Positions 37,132-48,875 are shown, counted from the stretch's first letter. The stretch is DNA of 64,000 nucleotides from Protopterus annectens (GCF_019279795.1 NC_056738.1:480154281-480218280); one strand, 5' to 3'. Program-made: numbers and translations. The notes: generated by a model not told the origin, from the sequence alone.

Positions 37132-38587
37132 CCAGTTACAAGATGTGCAACTGTTTCCCATTCTGTTTTACAAAACCTATATTTGTCTGTTTCTCCCACA
37201 TGTTCAGTAGACTTTGGAAAATAATGTGTACATAGTCCACTATCTTGGGCCACCAATATTAACCTTTCATCTTTTGGTTTAAATTAACCATTCCTGAATT
37301 CAATTCTGATCAACATGAGGTTGTTCCAAGAGTTTTCTATACTTGCAACTATATTTATGCATTTTCCATATTTCCTGCATTCTCATCTGATCCTTCACTT
37401 TATATTCTTTCTTTTGTTTTTTAACACTTTCAGTTGCTGCCCAATTTTTATCTACTTATGGTTTGATTTCCATTCCCGCTTGATGCAGCTATGCTTCTGC
37501 TAACCAGAGAAGTCATCTTAGACTTATTCTCCTTATTTTTCAAAACTTTCACTACGTTTGGGTCTTGTGAGGTCAGCAGATATGTATGTAGTCCCAAGAT
37601 TGCAGATCTATACATGTAATGAATTTTGAGGAGGCCCATACCTGCTTCAGAATGAGGAATATATAACCTTAGTATGCAGTGATTTTTATAAATCATTTGA
37701 TGAGCAAGAAGCATCCTTCTTGTTTTGCTGTCTAACCAATCCAACACCTTTTGGGGCCAGTCAATCACTCCAAAACTAAGTTAGGACAAGAAGAACAAAT
37801 TGGTTTATACCTTTGCCTTTGTTCCTAGATCTCAAAGCTGTTTTCTTTTTAATTTAAGTCTTCTAAAATATTCCTTATTAAGTTTTATTCACATTTGTTC
37901 ATGTTTTATTGCTGATCCTTCATTTATTCCGCAATATTTATATACACATCACATTCTTGTCCCAAACTGATGTTCTCTTGGTGCTGTAGTTTTCCTACTT
38001 TAAAGGTTGCTTTTACACATTTATCAAGACCAAATGACATTCTTATATCATCTGAAAATTTTCAACCACTTGCAGTTGTTATTTCAGCTCCTCATCTGAT
38101 GAACTGTACAGTTTTAAAAGAGAAGATGAGAAGTCTTTGCAATTTGTTGTTTTCTAGGATCCAAATTATAGCCATGGCCTAAGCTTAAGTAGACAGCTTA
38201 ATGGGTTAAGGGCAAGACAAAAGAGCAGCAGTGACAGAGTCACCCTAGATTATCCCCTTTTGAATTTTTATCCCTGGAATAATAATTTGCCCTTTATCAT
38301 GACTTAACTGCGAAGTGGTTTGCCATTGTTTTATGGTCGCTGTAATGTAATTGATCAGTGTAGGGTGTGTCTTATACATTTTTAAGCATTCTTTTATCCA
38401 TGAATGTGGGATACTGTCAAATGCTTTTTTATAGTCTTTCCATGTCATACTTAAATGCTTCCTCTTTTTACACTTCTCCATTATGACTTTATTTAACAAC
38501 AAATGATCGTTTGTTCCATGACTTTCTTTTATTGTCCTTTTGTTCTATTGCCATAATTGAGTTTTATTCTAGTTTATAAGTCAACAG

Positions 38588-38790
38588 AAAGAAAGTTATT
38601 TATTTTATTTTATTTTATTTTACATTTGTTTACCGGGATGGTCCAACTGAGATAGTGCCCATTTTCAGCCAAGGCTTGGGGAGAAAAGCTCCAATCTAAG
38701 CTTACATACAAATTATCACAACAAGTAACATATAAATAGTTCTTACTCATGGGTAAATCTTCGTGCAGAGATGTTAATACTTTTAACTAG
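38588..38790 (-). mobile_element. L2-like LINE, 3' end fragment
   Basis: On the - strand: GGAGCTTTTCTCC, CGGTAAACAAATG and an AAAATAAAAT tail (right-to-left). This is the same 3' end as the LINEs at 17.1 and 39.6 kb. Only about 200 bases are present, inserted in the R2/R4-type LINE. Confidence 0.8.
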
Positions 38791-39574
38791 AAGTTAGGTC
38801 ATGCGTCTGGGCCTGGGGTTTTCCAATTAGAGGCTTTTCTTAACATTGTTTCAATCTCTCTGGCTGATTCTTCATCCCATTTTATAGCCTGGACCTTTAG
38901 ACTTCTTATTCTTTCTTTTACGTATTCTATCCATTAAGCATTTTTGTATGTTCCACAGGATATTCATAGATACTTCTCCAAAATGTATCTATTTCTTTAT
39001 TTCTTCTTTTTTTGGTGGCATTTCAATTCCTTTTACCTTGTTTCCCAATTCTCTATAAAACTTTTGAGGTCATCAATAAATTGCTTATTCTGTATTTTTC
39101 ACTTATATTTACCTGTGTATCTTCTATGTTTTTCTGCCTGTGCTGAGATTTTTAGTTTGTTATTTGCAATAGTGCATGACAGAACCTGATCTGTTCTAAT
39201 ACTGCACATTGCTTTTATCACGTCTGTCTTTCTAAGTATTTTTGTTGATCTGCTCCCTCTTCTGTACTCTTCTAACAGTGACACGTCTTGTCTTAATTGC
39301 TTTATACTTTTCTCTAGTCAATACTTCCATGATGGTATTCAATTTCTCCCCTTCCTTTCCCTCACTACCCTGTGTTCTTGTGGTAGAACTTTGCCAGTTA
39401 TTAATTTAGCTGCACAGTAATATATCCCGTCTACTTCTGTTATATCCCATGGATCTCTATGGACAGTCCTAATTACTGTGTTCATTTGTTTTATCAAACT
39501 TCTGACTTTTTGGGTCTTATTGACCTTCTGCAGTCTGTTTCTTTCATTGATCTTAATATGTCTATCTCTATTAA

Positions 39575-42500
39575 ATGTATTTATTTATTTTATTTATTTA
39601 TTGATGTTTGTTAACCGGGTTAGTCCAACTGGGCTTGTGGCCCTTTTTCAGTGGAGACCCGAGGAGAAAAGCTCCAATACATAGTACAAAAATTACAGAA
39701 AGTCACAACTTTACAATAAAAAATATATGTTACATAGTACAAAAATTACAGAAAGTCATAACTTTACATTAAAAAATATATGCTACATTACTTTTGAGAG
39801 AATATCATTTTGAAAATATATGTAAGATAAGCCAGAGGCTTGCATGCATAACATTTTTAAGAAGGATGTACAGACAAAAACTTATGACATTTGATCAGCT
39901 TTGGCAAAGAAAAGTTGACATAGGTGGAACTTTCTTTGTCTAGGTTCAGTTAGAAATCCTTATACATTACAAGTAATGGATGTTAGATCAGCTTTGGCAA
40001 TAAGACAAAAATAACTCATACTAGGTGGCAGTGATTTTGTGAAGGTTCAGTTTGAAATCATTATACATGGAGGTTTCTGAATGAATTAGAATAATTTGAG
40101 TGGATTATTGTGGAAATAGAATATAGTTGATTAGCCTGGTATAGCATTTGAGTAGTTATAATGCATAAAAGAGTTCAAAATTTTCTAGCTTGATGGAGTG
40201 TAGAATATACTGGGAGGGACATTGGATAGAAAATGAAACAAGAGAATTGAATGTAGTACTGTGGGATAGAGTGCTGGTCCTATATGCTTTTTAAAGAGGG
40301 GTGAGGAATTCATGGTGGGGGTGTTTTAGGTGGGAGCATGTGAAAGGCATTCCCATTTGGAGGACAGATGGGAGAGTAGCATGGATTTGAAGTTGTTGTG
40401 GTTTGGTATGTTGCGTAGTGCGGGGGTAGAGAGTTCCACTGTTTGGCTATGGTGTAAGATAGTAGTAGTTGGCCATGTGGATGTGAGGGTTTGTGCACTT
40501 GTAGGAGCTTTTGGCTTTCAGATCTCAGGGAGCGGCTGGGTGTGTAGGGTATTAGAGATTTGGAGAGAGAAGGGCATTCTGTAGGTTTGAAGATGAGTTT
40601 GTGGGCTGTTGTAAGTTGTAGGTATATTAGATGGTTGGGGAGTTCTAGCCAGTTGAGGGTGTGTAGAGTGTGGCAGTGATGGGATGAGTTCTTAGAACTG
40701 GTTGCGAATTTGCAGATTTTGTAGTAGCAGGCTTTGAGTTTGTAATGAAGGCCAAGTTGTAGGTTGGAGAATAGGGGAACACCATACAAGAGAGAGGGGA
40801 GAAGAAAGGTAGATGTGAGGGTTTGTCGAGAGGAGGAGGTGAGGTAGCAGTTGTGTCTGTAGAGGAGACTGATTTTTGGTGAGTTTTCTTGATTGCGGAG
40901 AAGATGTGAGAGTTGAATTTTAGGTTTTCATCAATGGTAATGCCAAGTAGCTTGGTACTGGGAACGATTTCTAGAGGGGTGTTATTATGGCTTTTAATGG
41001 AAAACAGGTTTCTGCTGAATTGGGAGTTTTTGATAGGAGTGAAAATCATTAGTTTTGTTTTGTTAGCATTTAGGGCTAGGTGATTGGATTGCATCCATGA
41101 TTCTGTTTTGGAGAAGGCTATTTGGCTTTTGAGTAGAAGTTTGGAGGGGCAGGAGGCTTAGCAGGTGATGGTGGAGTCATCTGCGTGTTGGATAACTGAG
41201 GCATCAGGGATGGAGTGGTGGAAGTTGTTGGTGAATATGTTAAAGAGGAGTGAGCCCAGTACAGATCCTTGTAGAACTCATGTGCGTGTGGGTAAGAAAG
41301 GGGAGGATGACTCTTTCCATTACACAGCTTGTTGGCACATGGAAAGGTAGCTGGAGAACCAGACTAAGGTTGAGGGAGAGAGAGAGAGGTGAGGGAGAGA
41401 GAGGTGCAAGTGCGAGAGCTGGGACAGGAGTAGAGAGTGGGAGATGATATTGAATGCCTTTGAGAGATCTAGAAACAGTGACGATACGTATTATGCTGCT
41501 GATGCATGCTAGGTTGATTGTTTCAAGAAAGGAAAGGAGGGCTCTCATGGTGCCGTGGACAGGACGGAAGCCACACTGAGTAGGAGAGAGGAGGCTGTGC
41601 TGGGTTAGGTATGGCATGAGTTGTGAGTGGATAGTTTTTTCTAGTATTTTAGAGAGAGGAGAGAGTATAGCTATGGGTCTGAATGGCAGATGGTTGGGAC
41701 ATAGGATTCTTGTATAGATCTATTTATAAGAATAGATATGGGATAGGCTATAGTTTCAGCAGATAGTTTGAGGAAAATTGCTGGTAGGTTGTCTGGTGCA
41801 TTGCAGCATGGTTTTAGCTTTAGGAGAAGCATTTTTATTGTGTTAGTGGATTCCCTTGTTTTGAAGCTTTTGGCTGGGGAGAACCCGAGAGCAAGCAGCA
41901 GGCTGTAGAGAGAAAAAAAGGTTAGTTCAAGCGTTAGGCGGACTGTGAGGTAGATCAGAGGGGGTACTTATTGAAAGACACAACTACATGATAGGGGAAC
42001 ATGAGGTGTAAGGCTGAAGGGTAAAATGAGGTGCAAGAGTGAAGGGGAGGAATGAATAGCTGAGGTGCAAGTGTGAAGGGTGGGAGGAATAGTGAAGTTG
42101 TAGAGGGGGTGTACAATAGGTTCAGTAAAAAGAAAAGAAAGACAGTATGCAGTTTAAAACATAGTACATTCACTGTTAGCTAGCAGTTTAACACATAGTA
42201 CAATCAGGTATAGCATTTGCATGTAGCAGCCATTTGCAGTAGCGTCTCAGCATTAGTCAACCTCAGACTAGAATACTGGCGTTCATTCTATTGATATATG
42301 CTCTTATTTGTTTGTGTAAATGAGGGAAAAGAAACATATGCTAGGAAACAGGTGAAGAATGTTGTGTAATCTGCAAGTAGCAGTAGATAAAAACTAAGAC
42401 GGTGTATGCGTGTTATGTGAAGCACGTGCTAGTAACAGTAGATAAAATCTAAGGGGCAGCATACGTTAATGAGAAGCACAAGTGATTAGTGTTGTATCTA

Positions 42501-43797
42501 GATATCAATCTGCTGCTGCTCGTGGAGATATTGGATAAGGCAGCTGAGATTGTACCAGGGCAGGACAATTAAGGAGCTTGCGAGTACATTCCAGGCTACA
42601 GGTCTATGCACCTTAATGTCCTGTGTCTCGGCCAGTCCAAAAAGAAAAAAGTGTAATATCAGAGAGCAATCATATGTACCACACTCAATGTTTGCGTTTC
42701 TTTAAGATATGAGCTGCGGAGAGGTGCCGAGTGAGCGCACTGTCTTAAAACCTAATGAGGGGCTGGTAAAAATCACATGTGGTTGGATACAGCGTCTGTT
42801 GGCCAGATCGAGCAGACTAAGAGCAATATCAAGAGAAATAATGCACTACAGATAGCAGTTCACTTATCTAACAAATGCAAAGTAACCTTAGACTGGCAAT
42901 ACAACAGCAGCGACAAACCACAGTGCCTGATGCTTAAGGCAGCAATTGAAATTGCGTAACAAACACTATGCAGCATATGAGTGATATAGTATACAATATG
43001 CAGGCAAAAAACAGTTATGTTAGCAATTAAAAAGAGCAATGGTACAACATACCACTTAATGACATGAGCAGCCTTACAGCAGGACCTTCTCAGTGGGAAT
43101 AGGGCAGGGATTTAAAAATGGTGCCACGGTGCGCAACACCTTGATATCAGTTTTAGGAGGAAGTGAGCTATGAGGGGTAGGGCCTGGTGCGTGGGGAGGG
43201 GGTAATAGGAATAGTAGGTGAGGCGAGCCAATCAGAGCTGGGTAGGAGAGAAATTCCCAAAAAAGAAGACAATCAGTGAAGATGGCTCTTGGAGATGGGA
43301 AGGTGCAGCTGGGCAGTAAGGTGAGTGAGAGATTCTGAGACAAACAGGGGAAGTAGGCTGGGGGAATATAGTTTTAGAGAAGAAGTTACAGCTGTACTAT
43401 ATAAGAGGCTATGGTAGGCTTTATAAATTAAATACAAAATGTATCAACAATAGGGAGTAATGCTGCCACCAAGTGGTTAAAAGTGGAACAGTAATGTAGT
43501 TACAGAGAAGTGAGTAAATGCTGGGAGGCAAGGGGGCAGGGGGGGAGAGTGCAGGCCTCTGTAGGCTGCTTCCATGCACACTACGCTTAAGGACAGAATT
43601 AAAATGTTTTGGCAGAGATAGGGATTTAAATTTCAACATACACGCTGCAGTCTGTTCCTTACTTAGTTTTAGGTCTGGGAGCACAACAACGCTCAGAAAG
43701 CTGTGCTGCAGATGTCGGGGTGGAGGAAGTCTTTTAAAGGAGGGATTCCCTTGTTTTGAAGCTTTTGGCTGGGGAGAACCCGAGGGCAAGCAGCAGG
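39575..43797 (-). mobile_element. L2-like LINE fused to cyclin B3 copy
   Basis: The 3' end (left) has the CGGTTAACAAACATC and AAATAAAT tail. The coding part on the - strand shows RPIAILSPLSKILEKTIHSQLM, then TQCGFRPVHGTMRALLSFLETINLA (41240-41617). It continues LALNANKTKLMIFTPIK, then KLLGITIDENLKFNSHI (40645-41094) and AKQWNSLPPHY (40310-40789): fingers, palm-to-thumb and C-terminal parts of a CR1/L2-type reverse transcriptase. The palm with its catalytic aspartates (about 41100-41240) is eroded. Upstream, 41903-43742 has no coding part that I recognise and may be 5' UTR/ORF1 region. A 55-bp block is repeated at 41848-41902 and 43743-43797; the second copy touches the cyclin sequence. Confidence 0.75.
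41903..41922 (-). promoter_or_regulatory. splice acceptor-like sequence in LINE
   Basis: On the - strand, a pyrimidine run ends in CTCTCTACAG immediately before CCTGCTGCTTGC. At 43797 the same CCTGCTGCTTGC follows cyclin B3 codons directly. The polypyrimidine tract plus CAG at the exact edge of the shared block is what a 3' splice site looks like. Use as a splice site is inferred. Confidence 0.55.
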
Positions 43798-44690
43798 CTC
43801 AAATTTAGAAGCAATAAGGATAACTGTGGAGCCAATCAGCTGTAACATTTCCCTCCTACAGATACAGCCTGCAAGATAGTGGTCAACCAGCTTAACTGCC
43901 AAATATAATGTCTCATGGTTCAGTTCAAAATTTTCCTGCACTTCCACCATCCAGTCAATAAGGATTCCTCTCATATTCTGAGTGATGTCCTCCTGTTTTT
44001 TCCATATAATCTGACAACTTGAACTTCTCTTCTCTTTCTTTCATGTAATCGAAGATGTCTTTTGCATAGACTGCATTCATGAAGGGATCACCCAGGTTTT
44101 CTTTGTCCACATCTTCTATCACTGCGGTCTTTTCCTTTGACATCATTTCACCTTTGCACCCTTTGGTTTGCTGTTTCACAGGGCTGATCTGTTTTTCATT
44201 GGTGGTATTATCTTCTTCCTTTGTCTCTTCTGGTGAAGTTTTAGAAGATGACTTTTTCAAGTTTATTTCATTGCATTTACTGAGACCTTGCAAGACCACA
44301 TTTTTCTGTGTTTTCTTCAGCCCCTGCTTGATCCCTTCTTGCCCCTCCTTCTTCTTGGGTACAGCAACCTGATTCTTGTTTGCATTTGTTAAATCTCCAA
44401 ATGCTGATCTTTTCTTGGGTCCTCCCATGGGTCAAGATGGAGATCTCTTGGATTGAGTTGCATCCTCCTGTCCTGTGTCATTGCCAAACCAGTGTCCAGG
44501 CAAATCCAGAATAATTTTAAAAATGTACACAATCAACCTTTGTATATGTGCACACAACTTGAACCAATATTCAGAAATTCCACTAACACGTCCTCTATAA
44601 CAACCTTTCCCTTTTTTTATTTTTGCAAGATCCTTAAAGATAAAAGCTAAAGTTAAAGATGCATAAATCAAGCAATGCTACTCTTAGCTC
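43798..44690 (-). pseudogene. CCNB3: cyclin B3 processed pseudogene, 3'-truncated
   Basis: On the - strand, the ATG at 44426-44428 starts a protein with KRSAFGDLTNANKNQ, the cyclin B3 destruction box region. It continues with a lysine-rich linker, YAKDIFDYMKEREEKFKLSDYME, then MRGILIDWMVEVQENFELNHETLYLAVKLVDHYL and IGSTVILIASKFE, which is the start of the cyclin box. Cyclin B3 activates CDK1 and is degraded at anaphase. The ~150 residues before the cyclin box suit the ~400-residue form of non-mammals. No introns. One extra A in a run of six near 43985 shifts the frame between DYME and MRGIL. The sequence stops after the GAG of SKFE and joins LINE DNA. About 44429-44690 may be 5' UTR. The copy is in the same orientation as the LINE it is fused to. 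Confidence 0.9.
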
Positions 44691-46025
44691 ATTTTCTTCT
44701 TAACTGAGGGCACATTTTTTGTTTTCCATTTCCTGCGGGCATTCTATAGAAAGTTCTATAGCATCTTCCTGTGGCACATTCTCTTCAACTTCATCCTGTG
44801 CCATCCGTTGCTCTGTCATATGGGAACTCACTGGCCTATCACTCCTCAACATTGACTGCATCAGTTTCCACACTTTCCTGCTCCTTCCCTTACTGTCCAG
44901 CTTCAAGTGAATATTCATGCTGGTTTCCTGTGGAAGGCTTTAAATTATCTTCATATGGTTCCTGACCAATTGCTTCCTGTTCCACTGGTTTCCGCTTAAT
45001 TCTGATATCCATTATCCTGTTGTGCTTTCTGAATTAGATTTTCTACAATGAATCCTTCACTTTGCAGGTACTCCATAACCTCAGTTTCTGTTTCTTTAAC
45101 TTCTCCATTATTGATCTCCATTTCCTCTTTGTCTTCTTATTTTTTGTGCTGTAAAATTTTCCATGTCTGGATTCCTTTGCCTGTATTTCTCTTCAAATAT
45201 CGTTGGTGCTGCTCTTTTTGTATTGATTAGTTTTGCTTTTTCCTTTGCATGAAGATTACACCATACTAAATCTCTTTTTCTTTCCTGTGTCCATTTTTCT
45301 TCTTCAGATGTCTCCTGGTCTTCCTGTTTATTTGTACTTTGGGGACTTGTTCCATCATGCTGTGATGTAACCTGTGTTAGACTTTCTACACCAATTCCTT
45401 CACTTTGCAGGCAATCCATAACTTCAGCTTTTAATTTTTTAACTCCTACTTTACGAATCTTCTTTTTTACATTCCATCTTTGTGATATTTTTTTTTTTTT
45501 TCATTTTGAAGTTTTGCATATCTGGATGCCTTTACCTGTATTTCTCTTTGAATATCTTTGGGGCTGCCTTCTTTATACTGATTAATTCGACTTTTGCATT
45601 TGAATAAATATTGCACCATATCAAATCTCTCTTTCTTTCCCATGTCCATATTTATTTTTTCTACTTTAAAAATCTCTAGGTTTTGTTGTCTATATTTTCA
45701 CACTTCCTCAGATGCTTCTTTTTCCAAACAGATCAAAGTTTTTTGGTCTATATACTGTTTTTCACAAATCTGTTGTATTAACAAACACACATTTTTATTT
45801 GGGGCTTCTGACAGTTTTTCTTGTGGAAGTATTTTTCTTTCCTCTAATTACTCTCTTAATCTGCTTGTATATCTTGCTTCTTGAAATTCTGAGTTTTTTG
45901 CATAATAGTAGCAATGCATACTTTTTTTCTTATCACTCTATCATCTTTATTGATCTTCTAATTTTTATGGACGGCTACTTCTTTCGACAACAGGGAGACC
46001 ATCCTTCCCCTTTGCCTGGCCTGGC

Positions 46026-46858
46026 CCCATTATATTTGTAATGTTTATTATCGCACGAAGTAACATGCAGAACTTAACAACCTTGTGTTTTTTTTTATTT
46101 TGATTCATCTGAGCAGTATTTAATGATAGTTTATATATTTTTAAAATTTAAATGTGAAGTAATTCAATGTTTTAAATTCATAAAAAGTATATTTGCAATG
46201 TATTTATATTTTAATTAAATTCATTATTAGGGGCATGAATCAGTGCGCACTCGAATATTTACTGGATTTTTATTGAAGGTATATATTAAATTCACATTTT
46301 AGGTAGGGTGATGTAAGATGGGTTTAAATAGTCCCAGCCAAGTTATATATAAAAAGAGCAGTTAGCTTGCAAGCTATTAATGTTCACTTATTTAAATGAA
46401 CCACTTGGCTTTAACAAGGTTTTAAAACTGTTTATTCCAAGGCATTTCAGGATATAATGCACGGAGCAACTATATTGGTTACTTGATTTTATTTTTTATT
46501 GAAATGAATTTATTACTTAATTAGAAGAACAGTTTAATTGATCAATTGTGACACAGCAGACTATATAAGGTCAGTGTAAAGTAAAGTTGGTTACACTTGA
46601 AAATGCCCGGTAATACCGGGCGAAAGCGCTTGTGTTTTAATACGGTGTTATGTATGTTCATGGATAATAAAATCAATAGATTGGTTCATTTCATTGGCTG
46701 GACATTTGCTTTTTGTTTCAAGGGTAATTTTACCTCAAAGAAGAACAAATTACTGCATTTGCTTTTGTATTTATTAATGTCCTGGATCTCCCGATTTCGT
46801 GAGGTTTTACGTTGCTACAGTTCCTGGTTTTTGCTTACTTGTTCTTGATTCGCCCATT
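46026..46858 (+). mobile_element. Penelope-like piece E
   Basis: The R2/R4-type LINE is continuous in the + copy at 28.5 kb but is broken here between 46031 and 46853. The flanks share only CCCATT, so the target duplication is short or eroded. The 821-bp insert is AT-rich for 530 bases, then has TATATAAG (46563), the hammerhead-type motif (46593-46635) and a tail of about 215 bases. Same order as PLE A and D. I see no inverted arm and no coding domain. Confidence 0.65.
46593..46635 (+). ncRNA. hammerhead-like motif in PLE E
   Basis: ACAC, TTGAAAA, a seven-pair stem II (GCCCGGT/ACCGGGC), GAAA, GCGCTT, then GTGT. Stem I would be ACAC/GTGT. As in PLE D the CUGANGA core has C-to-U and G-to-A changes. 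TATATAAG lies 34 nt before the core. Confidence 0.5.
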
Positions 46859-47046
46859 GTAGGAATGTTTCCATACTTTGAGGATTCTACACTGTCATTT
46901 TTTTCCAGTCCTGGCAGGATTGGACAATTTTTTATCCTGGGTCTTGTGCACCCAGCTATCTTTTTTAATTTTTGACCTACTTCTGTCCATGATATATGCT
47001 ATATAAATACAGTCTATATATCAGTGTCATCTTGGTGAGATTTTGT

Positions 47047-47272
47047 GAAAAACAGGGTCCACCTTGTGAAGGTACTCACCAAGACTTGAGGATAACTTCA
47101 GTTTCAGCAACACTACTCTCCTTTGCTTGATGGCTTATCATCTCTCCATTTGGACCCCTGAAAAACAGGGTCCACCTTGTGAAGTTACTCACCAAGACTT
47201 GAAGATGAATTCAGTTTCATCAACACTACTCTCCTTTGCTTGCTGACTTAGCATCTCTCCATTCTGACTGTG
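47047..47272 (-). repeat. 114-bp 5' UTR repeat of the RLE LINE, two copies
   Basis: GAAAAACAGGGTCCACC starts at 47047 and again at 47161. The + copy of this LINE at 28217-28340 has only one unit. Tandem units at the 5' end of a LINE are often promoter monomers. That role is inferred. Confidence 0.75.
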
Positions 47273-47343
47273 AAAAGGACATGGTGGAGTTCAAGGTTAA
47301 TATCCTGCCTTAAGAGTCTAGAGGTGACTGGATTTCTTAGGAA

Positions 47344-47727
47344 GATTTATTTATTTATTTGCATTTGTTTACTCCATCCTTTTTAGTGTTGGGCCTGAAA
47401 GTGTAATAGGCACTGAACCTTTGCAGCCCAAGGTGCTGTCACTATTCAGGGACCATGTGCCAGTAGTTATACAGCTAGCTGTATTTTCTCAAGTTAGAAA
47501 TGCTTGTAAGGATTGCAACTTCTTTTTAAGGTGTCTAGCACTGGGAAGAAATACCTTTATGTGGTTTTGATTTTGTTTGACTATGTAGGTAATTTGAGGA
47601 GACAGACCTTGTCTAAAATAGGTACCATGAGGGAAGAGAAAGTGCTGTCCAGTATAGGCAAGCTATAAGGAGAGAGGTGACGTCCGTCTCTAGCAAAGCA
47701 GTTAGGGTTTCCAATCATCTCCTTTCA

Positions 47728-47790
<63 letters not shown>

Positions 47791-48200
47791 CCCACTTGAA
47801 TGACACCAATAGTCATGGAGAAAGCCAACTGTCTTTTGATTTATTGTGGCATCATGTTTGGAGATGGTAGGCTAATTTCACATCAAGTTCTGATGCATAT
47901 TCAGAGAGCTTTATCATGTCCCTCTTCATATGATCCAAGTGGATGTATCTTAAGACATTCACTCCAAAACACACACTGACCATGTCATGAATGTACCTAT
48001 GGTGAAGTGACCTGAGGGCCCATGTGACGTTACAGATCTTGGCACATTAAAGGCAGCTAACTTTCATTCTGTCTTTGCTCAGTCTGTTAATGGGTACATA
48101 TGTAGGTCTGACTATGGAATCACCTATGACAAGAATGTTGCCAGCTGTATTGTCTTGTCTTTGCTACCTTAAGGACCACTGCTTGCCAGATAAGAGACCC
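47344..48200 (-). pseudogene. LINE ORF1 esterase joined to LINE 3' tail
   Basis: On the - strand from about 48140: GNILVIGDSIVR (GDS nucleophile block), then AKICNVTWALRSLHHRYIHDMVSVCFGVN (block matching the VVxxGxND region), then ARDGRHLSPYSL near 47660 (the DGxHLS block with the catalytic Asp and His). This is the SGNH/GDSL esterase of CR1/L2-type ORF1 proteins. A TAA follows KVSCL and an (AT)n tract at 47732-47786 splits the domain. The sequence then runs to GTAAACAAATG and AAATAAAT at 47344, the 3' end of the L2-like family, with no endonuclease or reverse transcriptase between. Confidence 0.75.
47732..47786. repeat. (AT)n microsatellite
   Basis: Pure AT tract inside the esterase remnant. 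Confidence 0.95.
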
Positions 48201-48875
48201 TTTTCTGTAGTTGTATTAGAATGTGTTGTCTGTTGGTTTTGATCAATTGACAAGGGGCTGCATGCAGAAGGAAAGTTTGGGGATTTTTTGTTTATACCTA
48301 GACCCAGGAATTCTAGAAGACTTGAGTAGAGATTTTTATATCAAATTCAAATTTGTGTTCAGCATCCCCCCTGGCCACTACTCTTTGTAAACTAATATAA
48401 ATATCTTGTAGCTCTAATAATAATCAGACATTTGTTCCAAAGTCCAGGGACTCAATGTATAATAATTTAAAAAAAAATTAAAGTAGATTTGATCATAAAT
48501 GTTGTGTAGCTGTGCCTTACCTTACAAATTTAGACCTGTGTATAACCAGGGGTGACTTGTGCTATTGCACTGCACCCCCCCAGCTGTAAAATGATGAAAA
48601 ACAGAATTGTAAAATAATTAGCTGCAAGTCCCATAACTGGGCATGCATGCTCTGACTGCCGTTTAACCTGGAATGCAAAGAAAAGGCATCAGTGTACAGA
48701 TGCCCAGAAATCTATGCAGTTTATAACTGCATAGACTGGAAGGAGATAGGACTGCAACATCTGCAGTCATGTATATGGATGGATAGCAACTGTTTGGCTC
48801 CTGGAAAGGGCATTTGTATTTGGTACTCTGGCTGCAAGGGAAATTAGTTTCAGAAGCTGCTGCAACGGAATATAC

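Larger units (their letters stand above)
36300..47275 (-). mobile_element. R2/R4-type (RLE) LINE, - copy, much interrupted
   Basis: Read on the - strand: 5' UTR at 47275-46860; N-terminal coding part at about 46030-44700; continuation at 39570-38950 (RHIKINERNRLQKVNK, KLITGKVLPQEHR); reverse transcriptase at about 38500-37800 (KDYKKAFDSIPHSWIKECLKMY at 38245-38502, GLDKCVKATFKVGKLQHQENI near 37990). Then 37448-37768 (DWLDSKTRRMLLAH, RLYIPHSEAGMGLL) and 36403-36693 (AEMRAMWKKDT, VVVGTMDFIKK, LYKLQKE) correspond to the zinc-knuckle/restriction-like endonuclease end. It is interrupted by PLE E (46.0-46.9), the cyclin B3-LINE chimera (39.6-44.7), an L2-like 3' fragment (38.6-38.8) and PLE C (36.9-37.1). 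Multiple stops, so dead. Confidence 0.8.

Noticed and set aside
44079-44372. + strand open frame opposite the cyclin B3 copy
   Set aside because: Shadow of the cyclin coding region.
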